Source: Hydnum rufescens UP504 (taxonomy: Eukaryota > Basidiomycota > Agaricomycetes > Cantharellales > Hydnaceae). Taken from it: DNA of 64,000 nucleotides. The position numbers and the translations under genes were made by a program. A model generated the notes under the pieces. It ran no database searches. It saw only the letters and a program-made list of their open reading frames with translations, and was not told the DNA's origin. The stretch lies in contig MU128931.1 of NCBI GenBank assembly GCA_014904985.1, positions 1-64,000 of the forward strand, written 5' to 3'. Position 1 is the first letter of the stretch. Each line of letters starts with the position of its first letter. Below, piece after piece: positions 11,416 through 25,454 of this stretch.

Positions 11416-12523
11416 ATGCGGTTGGGTAACATTATCTATTGGTGCATAGCGACTACTGTATCCGTTGCATCCACATTCTATGCCCTCGGTTCGATTTATC
11501 CGCCAGAACTAGCCACATTTATATCCCCACGTCCTGGGCCACCATCTCCAGTTGCAGACTCTCCAGAAGGCATCGCTAGGACTGCTGAAGTGGAGTCGAG
11601 CCTCCAGTCTCTTCCCATTGTCAAACAACTGCGCCAACAGACCGAACAGTTCTACGAGACGCGTCCCTTTGCGGATTATCCAGAAGAGAAGCGCGTAAGA
11701 GCATTATTTTTTTTCGCGGCCCCGTTATTTGGTCTCCAATGGATTCTTGATCGATAAAGATACACTCCTTTACCTCGGGGTCGCTCAGGGCGCCGGGGAG
11801 ACTGGCCGTTCCCCCGCTCCTGTTTGCAAAACGAGACGATTCGGAGACGATCGTGATTGTTCACGTCGGTCGCAGCCTATGTGTATGGGATATATTTGAC
11901 TTTAGGACCCACATCATTTTTTCTGATCCGAGAATTACACGCTCGCGTTTTGTAGGGTCATGATGGCATCGTTCATGGTGGACTTTTGGCAACACTCCTA
12001 GACGAATCCATGGCTCGGACGGTAATCCATTACATTGCCTGTATACGCTGCTTGATCTCTAAATGTCGACGGCGTACTTCGGTCAGGCTCTAGTCAATCT
12101 TCCCGGAAGGATCGGTGTCACTGCGAATCTGTCCTTAAATTACCGAGCACCGACAAAGGCCGACCAGGTCCGTCTCCAACATAACTCTTCTCCCTCCTGC
12201 CACACACTGTTAAATGATGCATTCCCCTTTGGCATGGGTAGTTTTTAAAGATTACCACGCAACTCATAGAACAGAAAGGTAGAAAGGTGGTGGTCTCCGG
12301 TCGTGTAGAAGATCTAGGTGGGAAGGTGTTGGTCGATGCCACGCAAGCTATTCTTCGCCATGACTTCCACTGTGTTCTTTGATCGTAATCCTCCGCTGTT
12401 CTTAGGTCGACGTTTGTGGAGCCGCGTTATGCTGGGATGCTGAAGAACCCAGCGATCGATGCGGCACTTGGCAGGCCTTCTGGCACGGCCGGCGTGTCTG
12501 GGAGTCAGGAAGTGTCGCCATGA
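11416..12523 (+). CDS. Hotdog-fold acyl-CoA thioesterase-like protein (PaaI/THEM4 type)
   Basis: Six exons join to a protein with an N-terminal membrane anchor (NIIYWCIATTVSVASTFYAL) and a thioesterase superfamily hotdog domain. Visible blocks are the pre-domain helix SLPIVKQLRQQTEQFYETRP, an HSFTSGSLRAPGRLAVPPLL segment, VIVHVGRSLCGHDGIVHGG LLATLLDES (the HGG plus acidic helix that forms the hotdog active site), RIGVTANLSLNYRAP, and RKVVVSGRVEDLGGKVLVDAT followed by STFVEPRYAG. Related fungal proteins are annotated as mitochondrial or membrane acyl-CoA thioesterases; the substrate is unknown. Introns: 11695-11759, one starting near 11879 just after SLC, one starting at 12020, 12168-12241, and 12343-12405, which is GC-AG (donor GCAAGC). 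The start is the ATG before the hydrophobic anchor; the frame is open further upstream to 11260. Confidence 0.82.
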
Positions 12524-12716
12524 TTGGCGTTGTTCTTTTGGTGGATGCCGAAGCCGACCAAAGCCATTGCGATCGAAAGCAAATTCTTGATGCCACCAAG
12601 GACGAAAGTGAGATTTCCGCTTCAATATACGACTATGTTCTTGTAGTAGATATATCTTGAATAGACAGACATATACGAGAGCTTTCGGCCATAATCACGT
12701 GCGATGCAGTCTAGCT

Positions 12717-13569
12717 ATGTTTGCACAGAGTGTCCAACCATCTCTGTTGTCGCTATTCTCCTCTGTTGGCTCTGATCCGCTGGCTTTATTTGCTATACAT
12801 ACTGACCCGGACCTGCCTGCTGATTCTCACATCGCTTTGCTTCATGACGACTCCAACATTCCTGTCCAAGAAGACCAATCGTTGGATGGCAGAGACTTTG
12901 TATCGCCTGAAGATGCAGAGGGCTCTCAAGGAAAGACAATCCATCCGGTTCTCAACATCCAATCCCCAACCCTAACCACTACCTATATCCGCTCTCCGCC
13001 CTCACACCAACGATTGGGAATCAAATTGCCATGGCTCCACCTCCAGGTTCGGAATCTTGGGCGGCCATGGTCCATTGAGTTTGGTGTGACTGATCCTGGC
13101 GGACAGTCGGGTGTTGTTCGGTGTTCCACGTTCCAGGCGCGGTAATTCTACTCTCTTGAACCAGATTTCACTTGCTCATGAGTATACTGGGTTGTATGGA
13201 TATCAACTGCAGAAACGACCTATACTTTATCCTTCCAACCCACCCTTGCTTCATATTCCATTGTCCTTCCCTCCCCTTCCGGACCCGTCGCAGGGCTCAA
13301 ATCAAAGTTCTGGATCGTTAACATCATGGGTAACCGTCTCCATCCACATCCCATCCCTCGTACCCCATTTCGCATCCACGTCTTTATTGCGTCCTCCGGG
13401 AGAAGGAGAGAAGCCGAGTCGGATGTCCCCGTACCCAATGCGTTTCGCATCTGTGTCGTATGTGCAGGTCTATGCGACTTGTCGACTTCGCCGGATATGG
13501 TTCAGCGAATTCAAGGAGAGCGAAGGTATAAGGGGAGCCTGGGAATTGGAGCTGTACGGAAAGTCTTGA
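12717..13569 (+). CDS. CFAP20/BUG22 (DUF667) domain protein
   Basis: From ATG 12717 the protein starts MFAQSVQPSLLSLFSSVGSD, as CFAP20 starts with a short MF...SGFLSILYSIGS segment. The hallmark blocks follow in order: LNIQSPTLTTTYIRSPP, LGIKLPWLHLQVRNLGRPW, a VRCSTFQ block, PLLHIPLSFP, MRFASVSYVQVYATCRLRRI and WFSE. Compared with the roughly 190-residue animal protein there are two Pro/Ser-rich insertions, giving about 258 residues. An intron interrupts after STFQ: 13137-13212 fits the phase but would have a GC donor (GCGCGG), so this junction is the weak point. CFAP20 is known from ciliary axonemes, and non-ciliary nuclear roles have been reported in animals; its job in this fungus is unknown. 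Confidence 0.8.
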
Positions 13570-14593
13570 TCTATGGTATTTGCTATTGTCCAGGGGGAAA
13601 TGGGTGACTCGGACGAAACTGCGCGCACAACTGCATGTGTAATCACCGGAAGTACAGCATACGCAAAATGTTTTGGATCTTTTCTGAGCCTGAAAAAGAC
13701 CTATATATTAAAGGTATTTTCAGGCGTCCTAGAGTCGGACCTAGACTACCTCACCATCTCTCCAGCAGGTAGTTGACAAGAATTTCCTTCACTTTCATCC
13801 CAAGAGCATCTCACCAACAAAGTCCCAAAAGGGAAAGATCTCTTTGTCTCTTGATCGTTGGTTTGTTGTTCGAGGCTGAATTGATAATTGCCATGTCTCC
13901 TGTGCCGCTGAAGCGCCAAGTGCTGGTCCAGCAAATACGGTTTCTCTGAGGTTCGTTCTTGGGTACCTGCCGCATGGAATTGGGGTACACCCAGTTGGTC
14001 TTTTCGTTCGTTTTCCAGAAGCAGTGGCCCCCCAAAGTGTGACATGCACAACAATGCATGGCAACATCCCTAATTTTTCTGGAGATGGGTTACTATGGGC
14101 GTGTCTTTTTCGCTGTCGAGTAGTTCACGGATCTTATAGTTGAATGGTCCTCTTCATCACGCATGTCACCAATTCATAAGGCGAATTTGGGCGTCTTCAC
14201 AATCGTATGGATTCTTGAAGGCCTTAGCGTATTGGAACTATGCTCTGTAGTTATATCACCCGTGCATACGTGTCCCCGTCATTCGGTAATGCTGGGGTGA
14301 AATGGGACTCACGCCCGTCAAGGACGCGTCTTTGTACCAGATGCCGTGTTGAGAATCTTGAGATCGTGATGTCGTCGGACCTAAATCATATCCAAGGCAT
14401 TATGGGTCGGGAGAGACGGAAAGGGTGGTTAACATTTGCTTGTACTGCCCAAGATCCGGAGAGAAAGCGAAACGACGAGAAGAAACGTGAGCGAACGTGA
14501 GGTGACATTTGTTTACGTGGCCAAACAAAGTTCAAGTGTCTTTGTACCCACTCATCGCGACCTCGGCATCCCACCCTCTCCTCTTTTCGCTCG
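13570..14593. other. Intergenic stretch before polo kinase
   Basis: About 1 kb with overlapping anonymous frames in both directions (for example 13746-14067 minus, 14240-14500 plus). I see no domain, repeat or RNA gene. The last few hundred bases should contain the polo kinase promoter. Confidence 0.4.
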
Positions 14594-17657
<3,064 letters not shown>

Positions 17658-18098
17658 GGACTTTTCCTTGTTCCCTGTTTATCGCCTCGTTCTCACATGC
17701 CGTACGCCATGCTACAAAGATACTAGGTTTCACTTCATGTACACAATATCTGTTATTTATCCTCGCATTACCCCATTTTCTCAATCATTTTGGCCGTATT
17801 TCATATCTCTTTATCTTGTTGTCGTTGACGAAATCTTCCGTCCTTCAATGGCGACTCGCGGGTTTTCCCTGAGCAAACGTACGACAGAACAGACCCATGG
17901 GCTTTCACACCACCTCAACCCCGCTTCGCATAATAATCCAGTTTGTTCTCTAAGCCGTGGCTTTGAAGAGAACATATACTGTGCACCTCATTGCATGTGT
18001 GCAAGCACAAGCCGGTCAGATGGGTGCATGAAGCAAGCAAGCGACGTATATGAAGCGGAATTGATACATGGGGTCGGGCGTGTACATAAATGGATACT
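17658..18098. other. Convergent 3' region
   Basis: About 440 bp between the stops of the polo kinase (+) and the RING-H2 gene (-). An open plus-strand frame (17641-18108) has no recognisable content. It is probably the two 3' UTRs. Confidence 0.5.
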
Positions 18099-21000
18099 TC
18101 ATGTTTGAATGATAGAAGTCCTGCAGGAAGGGCACGTCATATTCTGGCGTAACCATGGATGGACACATTTGGGATGGAATCTAAACGGACGGGTACCAGA
18201 ATCACATGTGTCTTAGAGAAACACGGGCAAGAACTGGAAGCAAGGGACTCACGAATGGCGACATGGCAATAATACTCCAAGCTCCAGTTTCTTGAACTGG
18301 AACAAGCACACCACACATCGATCAACGACGACGCCCATGAGGGAAAGCTTGAGCTTGGTGCGCCCGTCCTTCGTCTTCCGCCGTCGTTCCACCTCGATGC
18401 GAGCGACTGGTAAATTCTCGATCGCCGATGCCTTCATCTCCGATGTTGGCCCGGCTTGAGCTAATCCAATAATTGACGAGATCGTCCAAAGGTCTTCGTA
18501 TGACGACCCAGCATTAGCGGCAGCAGGTGAGATATCTAGACCAGTGACAAGGAGATCCAGATCCGTGAGCTCTAGATGAGCCTCGGGACCATACCTAGTT
18601 GCTGGTGCCGAGGACACAGAAGAGGATGAAGGGTTCGCCAAGTTCGTAGAGGAAGACGAAAGGGACGAAAGAGGCGCAGCAGGGCGCTTGATATTTGAAG
18701 GGGTGGATGGGGAGGGCAACCCATCTTGGTCGAGCTGTGAGGCAGCCCTTGATGGAGATATCGGTCTTTGCGAAGAAGAGGTCCCATCTAGGTCGCCCCA
18801 TCCCACGAAGGACATAGATGTCGCAGGAAGACGTGCCATGATCGAAGCTCGACGACGATCAAGAGGAAGCGACGAAGTCATTGAATCCAGATTAACCGGT
18901 ATCGACACAGACATACACCCATTCGTTTCCTCTGACGCCTCAATGGCATGAATTGCAAGAATGGGCGACTCCAAGGCAGACTGCCCAGAGTCATGTTCTA
19001 TTCGAGTGCCATTCAATCCAAGATCCTTGGATTCCGGGCGGGACGCTGAAGGGAGATCATTGCCGAGTCGCAGCAGTGAATCGGACTCCATAGGGGATTG
19101 GGAAGGGGGATGATCTGACAACATCTCGTCCTTGACACTACGCGGGCTTGTAATGGGAAACGCGATATGTCTGCCCCGCGGTGGCCTCCGTGGGATGGTG
19201 CGCTTCGGTGGAGACGGCGACGGTGGAACCGTATGTGCCGCCATGGCCTCGAAAGCACTGACGCGGTAATGCACTGTAGAGGATATATCTTCCAGCTCGC
19301 TTGAACTCATGCTGCGGGCTTGGGGTGAACCGATGGCAGGAGAGCGAGGGCGCCATGTTGGAGGAGGGAAGGACGATGGCGGGGACGTTCGCTCAGCGAG
19401 CTTGGAGAAAGGGGATAACGTGACTTGGTGGGGCATTGTGGGCCGTACATGGGGCGGAGTTCCGGAAGAAGGGTGATTAGACCTGCGTGTGATCATGGTC
19501 GTGAGCGATACCCCTGCCGGTAGCGGCAAATCATTGCCTGGGGGAGTGGGGGAAGGATGGCGCTGTTGTGATTGATCGCTATGCGGAGTCGTACTGTTTA
19601 AAATGTCATCCTTCGTGATCTGGTGATCTGGCTGAGGCGGCAAAGATATTGAATCGATGGTGGTGGATTGAAGCATATCATCTGGCTTCCTTTCTATTTC
19701 AAGAGACCTCCCCGAATCCCCATCTGAGGAACGCTTTCTGTATTCTTCCATAAGTTTACCGAAGGTCTCGGGCTCAGGTGGGGTCACAGAGGGGGCACTG
19801 GGGCCCGTTGTCGGGTCAGAGGACAGACGATGACAGCCATGCGAAAGGACTTCGTCACCCAAGATGAGAGCAGAAGTTCCGATGGAAGGTACTGTGAATG
19901 AAGGCGGCACAACGTGCCTATCACAATAGTTAAGGTCCTTGAGCCGAGTGGTTGGTGAGTGAGAGTGAAGGTGAACGATGGGCGTGGGTGACGGCGAGGG
20001 TGCAGGTGATGGGGCTTTTGTGGCCAATAAAGGCACATAGGCTGAAGGGGGGAGTGGTACAGCAAGCGACAGTGTTGGAGGTATTGGAAGGGGTCGAGAT
20101 GCGTGGGGTTCGGTGGCAACTTCAGAAAAGCTCGCAAATGTGGTTGGCGTGGTAGCACTAGGGAAGGAGCCGTCGATAGGGACCAAGACACCCAGTTTTT
20201 GCGTAGAAGGATGTCTGTCCAATTCTAGACTAAGTGCCGGGGCCTGGATCGTGTCGCAAATGACCATATCGCAAGGCGGGTGATCAGGAGTCATAGAGAG
20301 TCCTGTGACCCTCCTACGCTCAAAATCTCTGCGGACTCTTTCTTGAAGTGATAAACCCGCTTCCCTGTCTTGCTCCCAGGCAATGTGGAATTTCGAAGTT
20401 TCATTATCATGATCAGTAAGTTGATGGGTTTGGGAATTAGAGATTTCCAGGCCTTGAGTAGATGATCGCGCATTTGAGTTCGAAGAATCAAGTTGATTTC
20501 CGTCCCCATTCGTGTCATGGGGCGACGAAGTTATTACGGGGGCAGCTGGTGTCTGCAGAGCTTCGGAGAACGAGGGGGGAGGGGATCCCGGCACATCGCG
20601 GGTGTCCGGAACGATGGGTACGCTTACTAGTGGACGAGATGGATTACCTATGACGAGATATCATGAACTATGGACTAAAATCGAAGACACGGGGACGAAC
20701 CAAACGACGTCGCAATAGTCTCGGAAGACCGCGAGTGTTCGCTGTGTGGATTTCTTAATCGAGAGGAAGTCGAGGAAGCTGGACGACGGTGCTCAGATCG
20801 AGTTGTATGTCTATCAGGAACTGATGCAACTTGTTTTAATCGTGGCCGGGAGGGAATCGTATAGTCCACAATCGTTCGGGTTGGGCTGGACAGGGTGTTA
20901 TTTTCACTAGAAAGGTGGGACGCTAGTGCATTCGCCTTCTTGCCCTTCCCTTTACGTTCAGGACCCTCCGGACTGCGGGCACCCATTCGGGATGCATTTT

Positions 21001-21258
21001 CAGGAGGGGGATGGGTTGTTTGAGCTGGAACCAACCTATGTGAGTGCAGCGACAATAAGGGAAGATAGTAGTCGCTAAACTGTGATGTCCCAGTCGATGG
21101 TCGAGATAGGTGACCTGCGATTCCTCCAGTGAGACTGGACGGGTCCTTGATGCAGCTCTACGCCGTGTAGCCTTCGCCGGAGGATTCGACGGTCTCGACA
21201 GATTGGATTGACAGTTACCAGCGAGATCTATGACGGACGATGTTGAGCGCGGAGGCAT
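18099..21258 (-). CDS. Large Ser/Pro-rich RING-H2 protein, putative E3 ubiquitin ligase
   Basis: Four exons (21258-21081, 21024-20701, 20647-18253, 18180-18099) join in frame to 992 residues. Nearly all of it is Ser/Pro/Thr-rich and without visible domains. A short helical and basic stretch [20 protein letters not shown] precedes a C-terminal RING-H2: CVVCLFQF, then LLPCRHSFHPKC, then [11 protein letters not shown]. The RING is only complete when the last exon is spliced on through a GT-AG intron at 18181-18252. RING-H2 domains recruit E2 enzymes for ubiquitin transfer, so an E3 role is inferred; the substrate is unknown. The SP/TP-rich body suggests phosphorylation or scaffolding. The start ATG is followed by [15 protein letters not shown]. 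It is divergent from VPS16. Confidence 0.85.
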
Positions 21259-21514
21259 GAAGGGTCATTGCGGTGTATTATGCGAAATCTCATTCCAATT
21301 CAGATACTACAGGAGCTTGCGACGGCAGCAGCCATGTCTTCCTGGCCTACATCCTCATGTCTTTTCGTGGATTTGTATCTTTGACTATGAAGCCCATTAT
21401 TTTTTCAGAAGTACGCCCTCAATCTCCCTTACCTAGCCGTGGAAGACCCTATGATTACATAATACGCAATCTGCCGTGCTCGTCATCGCGCTCACCGCTC
21501 CTCAAGTTGTGATT
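21259..21514. promoter_or_regulatory. Divergent promoter region, RING-H2 / VPS16
   Basis: 256 bp separate the two start codons, so both promoters must lie here. No specific element is recognised. Confidence 0.5.
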
Positions 21515-24500
21515 ATGTCAGGGGTGCCTCATCCCACCACGTTTTGGGATGCCACCCCAGACGGAAATTCCTTCTTTCGGTTAGTTCGGACCATTTATAG
21601 CGTATCCCTTACATTCGAGCCATTGCGACGGACCCAGGAAACAAGAAGTTTATACGATGCAATGGAATATACCAGACTTGAATAACTTCATTGTCGAGGG
21701 GGCTCGGCGAGGGGGACCACTAGGTATGGCGAGTGCCCATCGTCATAGACCCATCAGGATGTTCAAGTTTGTCTTCCAGCCATTCGACGAAACGAATCCG
21801 CCATCCTCGAATATGGCCGTCAGATGACCTCGAGACCTCAGATACAATTATTTTCTTCATCCGGTGCATTGATTAGAACCATTCCTGTCCGTGGCACAAT
21901 GATACATCGTTTAAAACTCTTCTCACTAATGCTTCTGAATAGTGGGAGCTGGGGAAAGTGGTCAAGATAGGATGGTCTCTCGACGAACAATTAATAGTCC
22001 TGAACGAAGAGGGCGTTTACCGAATATATGACCTTCAAGGGGAATACACACAGCATTCACTTGGTTCGGAGGTACAGGACGCCGGAATTATCGATGCTAC
22101 AATCCATGAGACTGGTTTTGTAGCCTTGACCGGAGCTTTGAATTTTTTGGAAGTCAAGGGGTGGGAAGGCGGACGGCCTCTCGCCTTGGCTTCTGCAGGT
22201 GTGTTGTCCTATATGACATCCGAGCGGGTGGCACTAAATCTTCGTATCAGGTCTCTCGCATCCCCCATCTTGTTGGGACGTCATCCCTCCGGACCAAACG
22301 ATCAGCCGCCATGTAGAGCTGCTTGTGTCTCATGAAGCAACTGTTCTCAGCGTTGACAATCTGGAACGTGTGGATCAGGTTTGCTCACATCTCGTGCGCG
22401 TGCCGGCGATATTCTTAACAATCATCGTTTCCAAAGCACATATCAAGGGGACCCTTCTCGAAACTTTCCGTTTCCCCCAATGGCAAGGCCCTCGCCCTCT
22501 TGACTTCTACTGGTGTTCTTTGGGTTGTCTCCTCGAATTTCCAAGAAAGTTATACAGAGTACGACACGAGTGTGGAGGGTCTCCCAGATCTGCCTCGACA
22601 GTTGGTATGGTGCGGAAATGACACTGTGGTCATGAATTGGGACTCGGTGGTGCTCATGGTGGGTCCGTTTGGGAGTGTTCTAAGGCCAGTATTCTGTTTT
22701 TCTCCTAACCATGTGGATGCTTAATGTGCTGTATAGGTATTACTACTCATCTCCCACGTACCTTATCTCAGAAGTCGATGGGGTGCGGATAATCAGCAGT
22801 CAGTGCTGTGATTTCCTTCAGAAGTTACCACGTATGCGGCTGTGTTTTTCTTTGGCACTCCTCGCCCCCAGCTGACAACATATTTAGGCGTATCTGAATG
22901 GGTGTTTAGGCCCGGCTCGACTTCTTCTGCGGCGATATTATTTGATGCTTTCGAACTGTATGAGAAAAAGTCCCCAAGAGCTGACGAGAATATTCGGAAC
23001 ATTCGGCCTGAACTTGCTGGAGCAGTGGACGCCTGTGTACAGGCTGCTGGTCACGAACTTGAACCATATTGGCAAAAGAGGTTACTTAACGTTAGTCTTT
23101 TATCTGTTCGAGACAGCGGTCGGTTACATGTCAACTGTATTCCTGCACAGGCCGCACTTTACGGACGCGCGTTCTTAGATTCGTACAACCCAACAGACTT
23201 GGTTGAAATGGGCCAGACCCTCAAGGTCCTCAATGCAGTTCGATACTATGAGATTGGTCTGCCTCTCACGTATAACCAGTGAGTGTCTTTGTTGACATAC
23301 TGGTTATTGGGAGCTAATAATGTTCAGATATGTCCAAGCCTCTCCGCATCATCTCATTGCGCGTCTCACGGCACGTAACCAACATCTGCTTGCACTTCGC
23401 ATATCCACCTTCCTCCATTTGAAACCAGATGTCGTATTGAGACATTGGGCCTCGGCTAAAATATCTCAATCGCGACGAGAGAGCGAAGAAAGTGGGATTG
23501 TGGATGATGATGAGGAGATCTGCAGACTTATCGTCGCAAAGTTTGACACGCTCGGGCCTGACGCTGCCCAGGGCGTCAGTTACTCAGAGATTGCCAAGAA
23601 AGCCTGGCTTGCTGGGCGGTCGAGGTTGGCCACCAAGGTAATTTGCGTTTCTCAAGTCATCTTCGGTCGCCCTTACGCATCCAATCTCTAGCTGCTTGAT
23701 CATGAACCGAAAGCAGGAGACCAAGTGCCCCTGTTGTTAAATATGAAAGAAGATCGGTTGGCTCTTACAAAGGCTATCCTTAGTAGCGATCCGGATCTCG
23801 GTATGTGATTCCTCATGTCTTAGCACACTGAGACGTATGATAATAAATCTCACCTAGTGTACCATGTGCTACTTCATCTGAAACGTCGCCTCAACTTGGG
23901 AGACTTCTTCCGCTTGATCGAGGACGGAGGCCCAGAGCTTAAGCCGGCTGCTAATCTCCTGCAGGTGTATGCGAGGGAGCAGAACCGCGATCTCTTGAAG
24001 GATTTCTGGTTTCAAGACGATAGAAGGACCGAGAGTGCATGTCTAGCCCTTGAGGAAGCGGGAAATATGACGGTGCATTTTGTCCTTGTCACGTGTGTGA
24101 AGTGTTATGCTCACGCGTGCTTAATATGCGCAGGATGTCACAGCCAAAATTGAGTCCATCAAGACAGCAGCAAAGTTTTTCTCGGAAGATAAAGAGCGAG
24201 GCTTCGAAGCCAAGGTATATGTCATCTTCTCGATGTAGTTGTTGGACTCAAACTTTGGCATAGATGATGGAGGAGAGCCTTCGCTTGATCACCTTTCAAC
24301 AGCAACTGGAAAAGGATGTCGATGGAGGAATCACATTTGTTGGCTTAAGTGTTTCCCAGACCATTCGTGCATGCCTTGTTGCAGGGCTCTCTAAAAAGGC
24401 AGAGCGGCTTCGAAGCGATTTTAAAATCCCGGACAAGCGGTATGTTCCTAATCCTGAGGAACATGGTTAAGTCAATAGTGTTGAAGTGACCCCTCCAGAT

Positions 24501-24879
24501 TTTGGTATACGAAGTTGCACGCTCTCACTGAAGTGAAAGATTTCGATGGTCTCGATGCGTTTTCCAAGTCCAAGCGCAGCCCCATAGGCTACGAGCCTTT
24601 CGTGGAGCACTTGGTGAGCAAGGGTTTTGCGAAGCAGGCATCATCCTTCGTACCCAAATGCGACGCCAAAGCGCGAGCAGACCTGTATGTGAAATGTGGA
24701 GAGTGGAGAATGGCAGGGTTGGAGTGCAAAGAGCGAGGTGACAAAGCCAAGCTACAGTCAGTCCCCTGCTTTTTACAACGCTGCCACCGCCTGATGGTAT
24801 TTGAAGGGAGCTGAAGCGCTCAAGTCCGAACAACTTGGTTGCGAGAGAATTGGAACAGATACTGACTTCTATGGGTTAA
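21515..24879 (+). CDS. VPS16: VPS16, HOPS/CORVET core subunit
   Basis: About sixteen exons encode VPS16, the class C subunit that binds the SM protein VPS33 and supports endosome and vacuole tethering. The N-terminal beta-propeller is visible as [68 protein letters not shown], the [20 protein letters not shown] block and [15 protein letters not shown]. The C-terminal alpha-solenoid includes [36 protein letters not shown], a long acidic stretch, [20 protein letters not shown] and [20 protein letters not shown]. It ends at TAA 24879, giving roughly 830 residues as expected. The intron at 22685-22736 has donor GCCAGT and phase 2; no GT donor in the right phase gives the conserved VLR-YYYS junction. 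The stop lies 94 bp from the convergent RPB10 stop. Confidence 0.94.
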
Positions 24880-24973
24880 TTCACGGAGCGCTACGAGGAA
24901 ACGGGCCGCGAAGTTGTCATTATATGTAGCTTAGATAGTGTTAATGGCACAGAGAGACTATTGATATCAGGTC

Positions 24974-25370
<397 letters not shown>

Positions 25371-25454
25371 CACGGCTTGATTTTGACTAAGAGAACTTGC
25401 GGCAAAATCCGGTGTTTGGTACGATTGTTTGTTGTTTCGTGTTTTCGCTATTTC
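25371..25454. promoter_or_regulatory. 84-bp bidirectional promoter, RPB10 / separase
   Basis: The RPB10 ATG (minus) and separase ATG (plus) are 84 bp apart, so both 5' UTRs and core promoters must share this segment unless transcription starts lie inside the opposite gene. I recognise no TATA element. Confidence 0.55.

Noticed and set aside
13111..13212. Reading the CFAP20 exon straight through the SLAHEYTGLYGYQ segment with a 28-bp intron.
   Set aside because: The intron would be too short, and the inserted residues have no counterpart in the family; a 76-bp intron with a GC donor fits better.
13746..14067. Minus-strand frame with a GATASGK-like string that could be a P-loop.
   Set aside because: No Walker B, no conserved context, and overlapping alternative frames; chance resemblance.
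20675..21055. Treating the minus-strand frame starting near 21055 as a separate gene.
   Set aside because: Its apparent first codon is TTG, and it joins in phase to exons on both sides as exon 2 of the RING-H2 gene.
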